DNA from: Pseudomonadota bacterium | GTDB taxonomy: Bacteria; Pseudomonadota; Gammaproteobacteria; Pseudomonadales; Azotimanducaceae | Assembly: GCA_027622495.1 (NCBI GenBank) | Contig: JAQBYL010000237.1 | Location: forward strand, 1-6,539 | Length of the DNA stretch: 6,539 nucleotides | Direction: 5' to 3' | Shown: piece after piece, positions 1 through 6,250 of the stretch | Layout of the letters: each line of letters opens with the position of its first letter | Numbering within the stretch: the first letter of the stretch is position 1 | Notes under the pieces: model-generated | The model's input: the letters and a program-made list of their open reading frames with translations, nothing else | What the model was told of the DNA's origin: nothing | The model's database searches: none | Program-made: the position numbers and the translations under genes

Positions 1-1131
1 ATGCATCACCTGGGGGTGCCGACGACCCGCGCGCTGTCGCTGTGCCTGACCGGTGATCATGTGGTTCGCGACATGCTCTATGACGGGCATCCCGCGGCGG
101 AGCCAGGTGCGGTGGTGTGCCGGGTAGCACCGACTTTTACCCGCTTTGGCCATTTCGAAATTCTCGCGGCGCGCAATGAGATCGATCTGTTGCGGCAGTT
201 TACTGACTACACGATTCGCCACTCATTTCCCGAGCTGGTGGCGGGTGAAAGTGAGCTCGGCCAGGCGGTATACCTGAACTGGTTTCGCTCAGTGTGTGAC
301 CGCACGCTCGACATGATTGTTGATTGGATGCGGGTGGGGTTTGTGCATGGTGTGATGAATACCGACAACATGTCGATCCTCGGCCTGACCATCGACTATG
401 GTCCTTACGGCTGGCTCGATGACTACGATCCGGATTGGACGCCGAACACCACCGATGCGGCTCACCGGCGTTATCGCTTTGCTGCGCAACCGGCCATTGC
501 ACAGTGGAACCTGCTGCAGCTCGCCAATGCGATCTATCCCCTGATCGAAGCGGCGGAACCACTCAAAGAGACGCTGATTGCCTTCGAGCAGAACTATCAG
601 GCGAAATGGCGGCAGATGATGGCGGCAAAGCTTGGTCTGAATGAGCAGCAAACGGCTGCTGATGAGACCCTGTTCCTCGATCTGGATGCCGTGTTGCGGC
701 TCGAAGAAGTGGACATGACTATTTTCTATCGGCTGCTGGCCGACATCCATGGTCCGAAGCAGGATCCCGCGGCTGTATACGCGGGTCTGGAGCCGGCTTT
801 CTATGACTTTGCCGGTGTATCTGTGGACGCGAGACAGACCTGGGAAAAGTGGCTCGCCGCTTACATCGACCGGTTGCAGGCCGACGAAAACGACCCGAAT
901 GAGCGCCGTATGGCGATGAACCGGGTTAATCCAAAATACGTTTTACGCAATTACATGGCGCAACTGGCCATTGATCAGGCTGAGGGTGGCGACTTTTCGT
1001 TGATCCATGAGTTCCATGAGCTCCTGCGAACGCCCTATGCCGAGCAACCGCAGGCGCAAACCTGGGCGGCCAGGCGCCCTGACTGGGCCCGAACCCGGGT
1101 GGGTTGTTCGCAGTTATCCTGCAGTTCCTGA
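1..1131 (+). CDS. selO: Protein adenylyltransferase SelO (YdiU family), 5'-truncated by the window edge
   Basis: C-terminal 376 residues of a SelO pseudokinase, the family that transfers AMP from ATP to hydroxyl side chains of proteins, with a role in redox stress. The first residues (MHHLGVPTTRAL) match an internal family motif, so the ATG at position 1 is not the start; roughly 130 residues, including the ATP-anchoring lysine region, lie outside the window. Visible landmarks: RVAPTFTRFGHFE (41-53), the metal-binding/catalytic HGVMNTDN (116-123) and the DYG that replaces the kinase DFG (132-134). D122, N123 and D132 have the spacing of the D252/N253/D262 set described for Pseudomonas syringae SelO. 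The tail NPKYVLRNYMAQ (309-320) to CSQLSCSS is the normal family end, so the 3' end is intact. The third-last residue is Cys (C374), where animal SelO carries selenocysteine. Its only other late cysteine is C369. Family call is near certain; activity is inferred. Confidence 0.96.
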   Translation: MHHLGVPTTRALSLCLTGDHVVRDMLYDGHPAAEPGAVVCRVAPTFTRFGHFEILAARNEIDLLRQFTDYTIRHSFPELVAGESELGQAVYLNWFRSVCDRTLDMIVDWMRVGFVHGVMNTDNMSILGLTIDYGPYGWLDDYDPDWTPNTTDAAHRRYRFAAQPAIAQWNLLQLANAIYPLIEAAEPLKETLIAFEQNYQAKWRQMMAAKLGLNEQQTAADETLFLDLDAVLRLEEVDMTIFYRLLADIHGPKQDPAAVYAGLEPAFYDFAGVSVDARQTWEKWLAAYIDRLQADENDPNERRMAMNRVNPKYVLRNYMAQLAIDQAEGGDFSLIHEFHELLRTPYAEQPQAQTWAARRPDWARTRVGCSQLSCSS

Positions 1132-1139
1132 CCGCGTTC

Positions 1140-1161
1140 CTTAAGGTTCTGTTCAGGTTGG
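1140..1161 (+). promoter_or_regulatory. Candidate OmpR-family response-regulator direct repeat upstream of the DUF3300 gene
   Basis: Two adjacent 11-bp units, CTTAAGGTTCT and GTTCAGGTTGG, share the core TTnAGGTT. An 11-bp direct-repeat period (one helical turn) is typical of OmpR/PhoB-family sites, and CTTAAG-N5-GTTCAG loosely resembles PmrA/QseB-type boxes. A weak -10-like TAAACT (1167-1172) follows about 10 bp downstream, which would allow activation from a -35-overlapping position. It sits 9 bp after the selO stop and about 56 bp before the next start. Only two units are visible and the match is short, so this is a hypothesis. Confidence 0.35.
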
Positions 1162-1182
1162 CGGGTTAAACTCATCTCACGG

Positions 1183-1198
1183 TCAAAAGTCGTTTTGA
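1183..1198. repeat. Short dyad / leader hairpin just before the DUF3300 gene Shine-Dalgarno
   Basis: TCAAAA and TTTTGA are perfect 6-bp arms around a 4-nt loop (GTCG). The outer bases GG (1181-1182) and CC (1200-1201) could extend it with one bulged T. It ends four bases before the ribosome-binding site, so it could be a leader hairpin or a protein-binding dyad. The AT-rich arms make a weak RNA stem, and no U-tract follows, so it is not a terminator. Confidence 0.35.
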
Positions 1199-1201
1199 TC
1201 C

Positions 1202-1210
1202 GGAAGGAGG
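1202..1210 (+). promoter_or_regulatory. Strong Shine-Dalgarno that sets the GTG start of the DUF3300 gene
   Basis: GGAAGGAGG is close to a full anti-16S complement. It ends 6 nt before GTG at 1217, which is ideal spacing, whereas the in-frame ATG at 1226 would be 15 nt away. This supports the GTG start and suggests efficient translation. Confidence 0.8.
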
Positions 1211-1216
1211 CTTAAA

Positions 1217-2773
1217 GTGTCAAACATGAAAGGCTTGATCCTGAGTTTCATGCTGGTCCTGGTGCCGACAGGTGTGTGTGCCGCGACTAACGATCAGATT
1301 GCCGAGTATCTGGAGACCCCGGCTGAATTGATGTCGATGGCGGATCTCAAAGATCTGGTCGGGCCGATCGCTTTGTATCCGGATGATCTGGTTGCGCTGA
1401 CCCTGCCGGCGTCAATCTATCCTCTGCAGGTAGTTCAGGCCGCCCGGTTCCTTCGCGGCGAAGAACGCAGTGTGCCGAAAGACGAGTGGGATGATGCGGT
1501 AATCGCATTGCTCAACTATCCCGAAGTCGTCACCCTTTTGAATGCTGACCTGGATTGGCTTGCGTCGCTCGGCAACGTATTCCTGTCTCAGCCAGGTGAT
1601 GTGTTTGCTGCAATTCAGGCGTTTCGCTACGACGCGTTAGCTGCAGGAAATCTGGTGTCCGATGACAAGCAGGTGGTTCAACTTGAGGACAGTGTGATCA
1701 CGATAAGCTCACGCTTTCGCGATCAGGTTCATGTGCCTTACTACGAGCCGAAGAAGGTCGTGACCTACCAGCCACGGCCGAGCTACCACTACCATGATCG
1801 GGTTTATCCGACCTATTACTATCCCTATTCGGCCGGCAGTGCTTATTCGTATAGCCATTTTTACGGGCTGCCGAGTTTTTACGCTATCGGCTGGGGTGGT
1901 TCGCACCTGTACGCTTATTATCCAGAGCATCACCGTCACCCGTACTACCGCAGCCGTCTGAGTGCTCACTACGGCTATGGCAATTACTTCCGCTATCGGC
2001 CACGACACAGTCATACGCAGACGCTCAGTTCACCGCTGCCGCATTCTCCACGCGAACCGCAACATGAGCATGATCGGCACACTTCTGATCGGGATGGCGC
2101 CGTGTGGCAGGCGGCCAGGCGACCGGGGAGCCATGTTCGTGGGTCCGGTATCAATATCGACCAGGCTTCCATGCAGGCGCGCATGCGTGCAGCAAAGGCC
2201 GAACATGCCTCACGTGCAGTGGCTCCTGCTGCACCGAGCACACCGGTACCGGATATGTCCCGGGCAGAACGGGAGCAACGTGGTGTTGCAGTTCGCACGA
2301 CCAGATCTCGTATCGTTTCGGCGGGTCAACGGCGTTCGGGTAGCCAGCGTGCATCGCGTGATGCTGAATCAGTCCCTCCCACGGTCGTGGCCCGGACAAT
2401 GCGGCGTTCGAGCAGCCGGGTAACACCAGGTGCGCGACCGGCTGTAAATGCCGCACAGCGATCGGCTGTAAATACCGCACAGCGGTCGGCTGTAAATACC
2501 GCACAGCGGTCGGCTGTAAATACCGCACAGAGGTCGGCCCTGAATGCAGCCCATCAACAGGCTGCTGCCAGGGTTGAGCAACAGACCCTCACACGGGCGC
2601 AAGCCTCGACGGTCATGGGTTCGGGCCTGCTGCCGCGTCAGCAAGCTGAACGCAATCCGACACCACAGCCCCGGCAGCCGGCCGTCGCGCGCGACAATGG
2701 CGGTTTCAACCGGGCCGCGCTGTCAAAAGACTTTGGTAACACTGCCCGCGGGGCGCGCACCACTCACCGTTGA
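1217..2773 (+). CDS. Exported DUF3300-domain protein with Tyr/His-rich and Arg-rich low-complexity tail
   Basis: 518-residue protein of unknown function. Residues 1-22 form a signal peptide (MKGLILSFMLVLVPTGVCA); TGVC does not fit a lipobox, so cleavage after A22 by signal peptidase I is likely. Residues 44-185 match DUF3300: DLVGPIALYPDDLVALTLPASIYPL (split here at residues 46-70), the LNYPEV...LDWLASLGNVFLSQ block (99-125), AAGNL (142-146) and the closing VHVPYYEPKKV segment. Residues 171-260 carry 23 Tyr and 9 His in 90 residues. The rest (261-518) has no Tyr, about 40 Arg and only 2 Lys, and includes the SAVNTAQR repeats around 409-448. The product is expected in the periplasm or envelope; no catalytic motif is visible. 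The GTG start is set by a strong Shine-Dalgarno. It has its own gap on both sides, so it is probably a single-gene unit. The domain call is secure; the function is unknown. Confidence 0.9.
   Translation: MSNMKGLILSFMLVLVPTGVCAATNDQIAEYLETPAELMSMADLKDLVGPIALYPDDLVALTLPASIYPLQVVQAARFLRGEERSVPKDEWDDAVIALLNYPEVVTLLNADLDWLASLGNVFLSQPGDVFAAIQAFRYDALAAGNLVSDDKQVVQLEDSVITISSRFRDQVHVPYYEPKKVVTYQPRPSYHYHDRVYPTYYYPYSAGSAYSYSHFYGLPSFYAIGWGGSHLYAYYPEHHRHPYYRSRLSAHYGYGNYFRYRPRHSHTQTLSSPLPHSPREPQHEHDRHTSDRDGAVWQAARRPGSHVRGSGINIDQASMQARMRAAKAEHASRAVAPAAPSTPVPDMSRAEREQRGVAVRTTRSRIVSAGQRRSGSQRASRDAESVPPTVVARTMRRSSSRVTPGARPAVNAAQRSAVNTAQRSAVNTAQRSAVNTAQRSALNAAHQQAAARVEQQTLTRAQASTVMGSGLLPRQQAERNPTPQPRQPAVARDNGGFNRAALSKDFGNTARGARTTHR
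2441..2560 (+). repeat. In-frame 24-bp tandem repeat, five units (three near-perfect)
   Basis: Units start at 2441, 2465, 2489, 2513 and 2537. Units 2 and 3 are identical, unit 4 differs by one base (C to A), unit 1 by two bases, and unit 5 is degenerate. Each encodes an eight-residue AVNTAQRS-type unit, so copy-number changes would keep the reading frame. The near-identity of the central units points to recent duplication by slippage or unequal exchange. Confidence 0.95.
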
Positions 2774-2864
2774 TCAGCCTCAATCCGGGCTCGCTCAGCA
2801 AAGTCCATTAATCATTGCTCGATTTCTCGGCCCCATAACGGGTAATATAGTTGGTTTGCTAGCA

Positions 2865-2870
2865 TACAAT
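2865..2870 (+). promoter_or_regulatory. Candidate -10 element (TACAAT) for the DUF5916 barrel gene
   Basis: TACAAT matches the sigma70 -10 consensus at 5 of 6 bases and ends 6 bp before the GTG start at 2877, where transcription would begin. No good -35 lies 16-18 bp upstream. A second weak option is TTTCTC (2823-2828), a 17-bp spacer and TATAGT (2846-2851), giving a leader of about 20 nt. Neither is strong. Confidence 0.3.
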
Positions 2871-2876
2871 TCCTAA

Positions 2877-5405
2877 GTGAACCTTTATTCCGTGCCTGTG
2901 CGCCCGCATCTGCTTCTGTTCGTTCTCGCCCTGAGCGGTCTGAGCGTTGCCGATGATCTGAACCCCCTTCTGGAATCAAGCCTGAGGCCTGATGCGCCCG
3001 CGCAGGTGATGGAGACCATCGAGGGTATTCCCATCCACCGGGTCGCCGTGCCGAATCTCGAGCACGAGAGTGCGGGTATCGAGTTAGACGGTCTCGTGAA
3101 GGAGCGGGTCTGGAGCACCCTTCCGGCCTACGACAACATGATCGTGTCGGTTCCGGGTACGGGTGAAGTCGGTCATTTCCCCACTCACATGCGCATGTTT
3201 GCCACTGAAAAAGGCCTGTATGTCAGTGCGGTGATGGAGCAACCACCCGACACGTTAGTAGCTCGCCTTTCGAACCGGGATGACTTCATCGACCGGGATA
3301 CTTTCGGTTTTACTCTGGATCCCTCCGGTGAGGGCAAGCTCGGTTACTGGTTCATCATCGGTCTGGGGGACTCCAAGATGGATGGCAAGGTCCTCCCGGA
3401 GCGTAATTATCAGCTCGACTGGGATGGCCCCTGGCTCGGCAAGTCGGCGACGCTCTCTAACGGCTGGAGCGCCGAGATGTTCCTGCCGTGGTCCATGATG
3501 AATATGCCGGACCAGGAAGGGGCGAGGATCATCTCGTTTGCCGTCAGTCGCCAGGTCTCGCATGAGAACGAGCGCTATCAGTGGCCGGGACATCCGTATG
3601 CTTCATCCAGGTTTCTCACCGCGCTGAATACCTTTACGGTCGAAGGTGTAGAGCCGGCACAACAGTTTTCCATAATCCCCTATTCATCGGCGACCGTGGA
3701 TAAAGCCCGGGATGAAACCAGGATGCGGTTGGGTGCAGACCTGTCCTGGAAGCCTTCGTCGCGGCTTGAACTCACGGCGAGCATATTGCCCGACTTTGGT
3801 GCTGTAGAAGCCGATCATGTGGTTCTCAATCTGACCGCGCAGGAAACGTTCTTTCCGGAAAAACGCCTGTTCTTTCTCGAGGGGAACGAGGTCTTCAACA
3901 CAACGCCGCGGTCGAATCCCGGCAATGCTGCTCGAACCATCACCAACGACAATTTTGCCACCACATCGCGCCAAGTTTTTTCGTCTCAGTTCATGCCCGC
4001 CCCGGTGTCGCTCATGAACTCGCGACGCATTGGCGGCACCGCCACCCAGGTGGATGTTCCAGATGGGGTCGATGTTAATCGAGGCGAAACCGAGCGACCC
4101 ACTGATCTACTGGGTGCGAGCAAAGTAACCGGTACTGTGGGCGACCTGCGCTACGGTGTGCTTGCTGCGATCGAAGATGACGTTGAGTGGCTGGGTACAA
4201 CCGACAGCGGTGTACCGGTTGACATAACCGGTGAGGGTCGCAATTTCGGTATCGCGCGTTTTACCTATGAGAATGTCGGCGCTGATCGAAAGTCCATTGG
4301 CTATATGGGCACCTTTGTCAGTGGCGCGTTGTACGATGCGGTCGTTCATGGTGTAGACCTGCACTACACCAGTTCGGGCGGAAACCTGATCATCGACAGC
4401 CAGTTGCTGGCCAGCGACGTGGATGATGTGCAAGGCAAGGGCGGATTGATAGACCTGTATTACTCGGCTTCGCCGCGTATTCAGCACAAATTCGAAATCG
4501 ACTATTTTGATGAAACCGCGCAGATCAACGATCTGGGCTTTCTCAGGCGCAATGACTACACCTCGGCTCAGTATGCCCTGCTGTACAACAACACCAAGGG
4601 TACGGAGAAGATCAAGGACATCCGCGGCACCATCGTTGCCCGCCAGCAGTACAACGTGAGCAAAGGCCAGGTAACCGACAGCGGTCTGTTCTGGCGCAAT
4701 TCCATGGTGTTGCCAGGCCGCAATACCGTGAAAACCGCCCTGGGGTTTCTGCCTGAGCGCTATGAAGACTGGGATTCGCGCGGCAATGGTTCCTACCGGA
4801 CTGTGGATCGGCTGTGGTGGGATGTGCTGCTCGCAACCGACGCCGCTAAAATGTTCAGTTATTCATTCAATCTGGACGGTCTGCAGGAAAACCTGGGTGG
4901 CTGGACCTACACCGTTGGCGCGGGTGTCACGGTTCGACCAAGCGATCGGATATCGGTTGATCTCGATATGACCTACCGGCGCCGGCAAGGCTGGGTGGTG
5001 TACCAGGGTGGGCGTAATTTCGGCACCTTCGACGGGCCGGAACTGGCACCGAAAGTGCAGTTGAACTGGTTCATGTCGCCTGGTCATCAGTTGCGGTTCA
5101 CGCTGCAGTGGGTAGGGGTGAAAGCTGAAAACAAAGGCTTCTGGGCAGTGCCGGAAGGCGACGGTGACCTGATCCCGGCGGCCCGGGTAAAAGACAGCTA
5201 TGACTTCACCGTGAGTCTTTTAACCGCACAGATCCGTTACCGCTGGGAAATTGCCCCACTCACTGACTTCTACCTGGTCTATAACCACTCGGGGAATCTG
5301 CCCAATCAGATTAACAGCAGTACCAGTGATCTGTTTACCGACACGATAGAGAATCCGCTGGAAAAAAGCTTCATCGCGAAACTCCGGTATCGGTTCGGCA
5401 ACTAG
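2877..5405 (+). CDS. Secreted CBM9-like domain plus DUF5916 outer-membrane beta-barrel protein
   Basis: 842 residues. Residues 1-25 are a signal peptide (HLLLFVLALSGLSVA, cleavage before DD). Residues about 66-255 form a CBM9-like sugar-binding-type beta sandwich: IELDGLVKERVWSTLPA, a YVSAVMEQPP strand, DDFIDRDTFGFTLDP, and WSAEMFLPWSMM near 197-208. From about 262 a DUF5916-type barrel follows, with the hallmark LPDFGAVEADHVVLN (304-318), ETFFPEKRLFFLEGNEVF (323-340) and SRRIG (382-386). The C-terminus alternates strands and ends LRYRFGN, with the usual terminal aromatic (F840) two residues from the end. No TonB-dependent receptor plug is visible. The ligand and function are unknown; members are often annotated as carbohydrate-binding outer-membrane proteins. 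TAA lies directly before GTG 2877, so this is the earliest possible start. No Shine-Dalgarno is visible here or at the in-frame GTGs 2892 and 2898. The family call is strong; the start is less certain. Confidence 0.9.
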   Translation: MNLYSVPVRPHLLLFVLALSGLSVADDLNPLLESSLRPDAPAQVMETIEGIPIHRVAVPNLEHESAGIELDGLVKERVWSTLPAYDNMIVSVPGTGEVGHFPTHMRMFATEKGLYVSAVMEQPPDTLVARLSNRDDFIDRDTFGFTLDPSGEGKLGYWFIIGLGDSKMDGKVLPERNYQLDWDGPWLGKSATLSNGWSAEMFLPWSMMNMPDQEGARIISFAVSRQVSHENERYQWPGHPYASSRFLTALNTFTVEGVEPAQQFSIIPYSSATVDKARDETRMRLGADLSWKPSSRLELTASILPDFGAVEADHVVLNLTAQETFFPEKRLFFLEGNEVFNTTPRSNPGNAARTITNDNFATTSRQVFSSQFMPAPVSLMNSRRIGGTATQVDVPDGVDVNRGETERPTDLLGASKVTGTVGDLRYGVLAAIEDDVEWLGTTDSGVPVDITGEGRNFGIARFTYENVGADRKSIGYMGTFVSGALYDAVVHGVDLHYTSSGGNLIIDSQLLASDVDDVQGKGGLIDLYYSASPRIQHKFEIDYFDETAQINDLGFLRRNDYTSAQYALLYNNTKGTEKIKDIRGTIVARQQYNVSKGQVTDSGLFWRNSMVLPGRNTVKTALGFLPERYEDWDSRGNGSYRTVDRLWWDVLLATDAAKMFSYSFNLDGLQENLGGWTYTVGAGVTVRPSDRISVDLDMTYRRRQGWVVYQGGRNFGTFDGPELAPKVQLNWFMSPGHQLRFTLQWVGVKAENKGFWAVPEGDGDLIPAARVKDSYDFTVSLLTAQIRYRWEIAPLTDFYLVYNHSGNLPNQINSSTSDLFTDTIENPLEKSFIAKLRYRFGN

Positions 5406-5411
5406 AGCAAC

Positions 5412-5445
5412 AGTGCTGATGACCGATTCAGCGCTACACGTTTTT
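5412..5445 (+). terminator. Probable Rho-independent terminator after the barrel gene
   Basis: AGTGCTGA (5412-5419) pairs with TCAGCGCT (5428-5435) over 8 bp with one G-U pair and an 8-nt loop. A run of five T follows at 5441-5445. It starts 6 bp after the TAG of the barrel gene. The 5-nt gap between stem and T-run is longer than ideal, which lowers confidence. Confidence 0.45.
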
Positions 5446-5459
5446 CCCGCAGGTCGGTC

Positions 5460-5603
5460 GTGGAAAATCCCTATGTCGACCGCATCTGGCGCGAAGGTAT
5501 GGTTCCAGGTGCGTTGCGACAGTATGATCACTGGCAGTTGTGTCTGCTGGCATTACAGTTGGATCGAATGAATCGATCCACAGATCTGAACGTTAACAGT
5601 TGA
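5460..5603 (+). CDS. Possible small protein of 47 residues, unrecognised
   Basis: GTG-initiated small ORF ending at TGA 5601-5603. Its product begins ENPYVDRIWREGMVPGALRQ and continues YDHWQLCLLALQLDRMN. The composition (two Trp, two Tyr, many Leu, Asp, Arg) looks like a folded or amphipathic protein rather than noise, and there is no hydrophobic signal or membrane segment of normal length. A weak AGG (5451-5453) lies 6 nt before GTG. The same frame stays open back to the TAG that ends the barrel gene at 5405, so it could also be the remnant of a longer gene or of a former barrel-gene extension. The probable terminator at 5412-5445 lies upstream, so expression would need its own promoter or read-through. 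I do not recognise the family. A competing 50-codon ORF (5419-5571, ATG) in another frame looks less protein-like. Confidence 0.3.
   Translation: MENPYVDRIWREGMVPGALRQYDHWQLCLLALQLDRMNRSTDLNVNS
5560..5580. promoter_or_regulatory. Perfect 8-bp inverted repeat, possible operator or hairpin
   Basis: TGGATCGA and TCGATCCA are perfect arms around a 5-nt spacer (ATGAA). No T-run follows, so it is not a terminator. The 8-bp palindrome CAGATCTG (5581-5588) abuts it directly. It lies 55-75 bp upstream of the Yip1-family start, a normal distance for a regulator site of the Yip1-ccoN unit, and it overlaps the 3' part of the possible small ORF. Confidence 0.4.
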
Positions 5604-5613
5604 TTTATAAAAA
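5600..5613 (+). promoter_or_regulatory. Partial FNR/ANR-like site overlapping a -10-like TATAAA
   Basis: TTGAT-N4-AAAAA matches the FNR/ANR consensus TTGAT-N4-ATCAA at 8 of 10 positions, with one perfect half. cbb3 oxidase operons are classic FNR/ANR targets, and ccoN lies in the downstream unit. However, the centre is only about 28 bp before the Yip1-family ATG, too close for standard activation at -41.5. TATAAA (5606-5611) in the same place may instead be a -10 element, though no good -35 precedes it. Confidence 0.2.
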
Positions 5614-5634
5614 CATCACAGGGATCTCGCATTA

Positions 5635-6249
5635 ATGGCGGTTACCGTTTCTTTGCCGATACTGCCGCGGCTGTTCTACGCCCCCAGGTCGGTGTTCAGT
5701 GATCTGGCGCAGGCACAGCCGAGCGCACCGAGCGTGTTCTTCAAACTGGCGATATGGCTGCTGGTACTACCGCCGCTGTTTGCCTTTTTCGGCAGCATCA
5801 ATTTTGGCTGGAATCTGGGTGCAGATGAGCCGGTCAGGCTTTCGCCGGGGGCGATGGTTGCGGTCAGTGCTGCGTATTTCTTTACCCTGGTGTTTGGTTT
5901 TATCACCAGCGCCGTGGTCAGCCGTTGGATGGCATCGACCTACGGCGCCAGCGAAAACCTGGGTCTGCATTTTTCCATGCTTGCTCTCGTCGGCGCACCG
6001 CTGCTGCTTGGCAGTGCCATTCATCTGTATCCGCATGCGTTTGTGAACCTGTTGGTGCTGGCGCCTGCGCTCCTGTGGAGCATGTACCTGCTTTATACCG
6101 GTCTGCCGATCGCTTTAGGGATCAACCCCCAACGAGGCATGTTGATGGCCTCTGCACTCATCGGCTATCTGCTGGTCGCCTCTGTCAGCCTGTTGGGGCT
6201 GACGGTAGTTCTGTGGGGCCAGGGGATCGGTCCAGAGATGGGGATATAG
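5635..6249 (+). CDS. Yip1-family integral membrane protein, co-transcribed with ccoN
   Basis: 204 residues. A short cytoplasmic-type N-terminus with the pattern LPRLFYAPRSVFSDLAQAQP (10-29) is typical of bacterial Yip1-domain proteins. Five hydrophobic segments follow at about 35-57, 72-97, 112-132, 136-158 and 168-194, matching the family's usual five passes. The conserved-looking LLYTGLPIALGINPQRG (152-168) joins segments 4 and 5. Location is the inner membrane; the biochemical role of bacterial members is not established. The ATG start has an AGGGA (5620-5624) 10 nt upstream. The stop TAG is one base before the GTG of ccoN, and the ccoN ribosome-binding site lies inside this gene, so translation is probably coupled. 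A role in cbb3 oxidase expression or assembly is an inference from this linkage alone. Start is fairly secure; family call is based on pattern and topology. Confidence 0.85.
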   Translation: MAVTVSLPILPRLFYAPRSVFSDLAQAQPSAPSVFFKLAIWLLVLPPLFAFFGSINFGWNLGADEPVRLSPGAMVAVSAAYFFTLVFGFITSAVVSRWMASTYGASENLGLHFSMLALVGAPLLLGSAIHLYPHAFVNLLVLAPALLWSMYLLYTGLPIALGINPQRGMLMASALIGYLLVASVSLLGLTVVLWGQGIGPEMGI

Positions 6250-6250
6250 C

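Noticed and set aside
1..3. ATG at the very first base as the selO start codon
   Set aside because: The encoded residues match an internal SelO motif and the protein lacks its N-terminal nucleotide-binding part; the gene continues to the left of the window.
289..750. 153-codon ORF on the minus strand inside selO
   Set aside because: It is antisense to a strongly conserved gene, has no recognisable domain, and is explained by codon bias in the real frame.
1109..1130. Repeated GCAGTT/CCTG pattern at the 3' end of selO
   Set aside because: It is explained by the conserved codons for the CSQLSCSS tail and needs no regulatory reading.
2151..2644. Open frames on both strands through the 24-bp repeat, giving repetitive peptides such as AVRYLQPT
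   Set aside because: A 24-bp unit is a multiple of three, so a repeat without stops stays open in several frames. These have no start signals and lie within the clear DUF3300 gene.
2774..2876. Search for a terminator between the DUF3300 gene and the barrel gene
   Set aside because: I found no stem of useful length followed by a T-run, so none is annotated; read-through or Rho-dependent termination cannot be excluded.
5419..5571. 50-codon ATG ORF in the gap after the barrel gene
   Set aside because: Its start lies inside the terminator stem, it has no Shine-Dalgarno, and its product looks random. The overlapping 5460-5603 frame is more protein-like.
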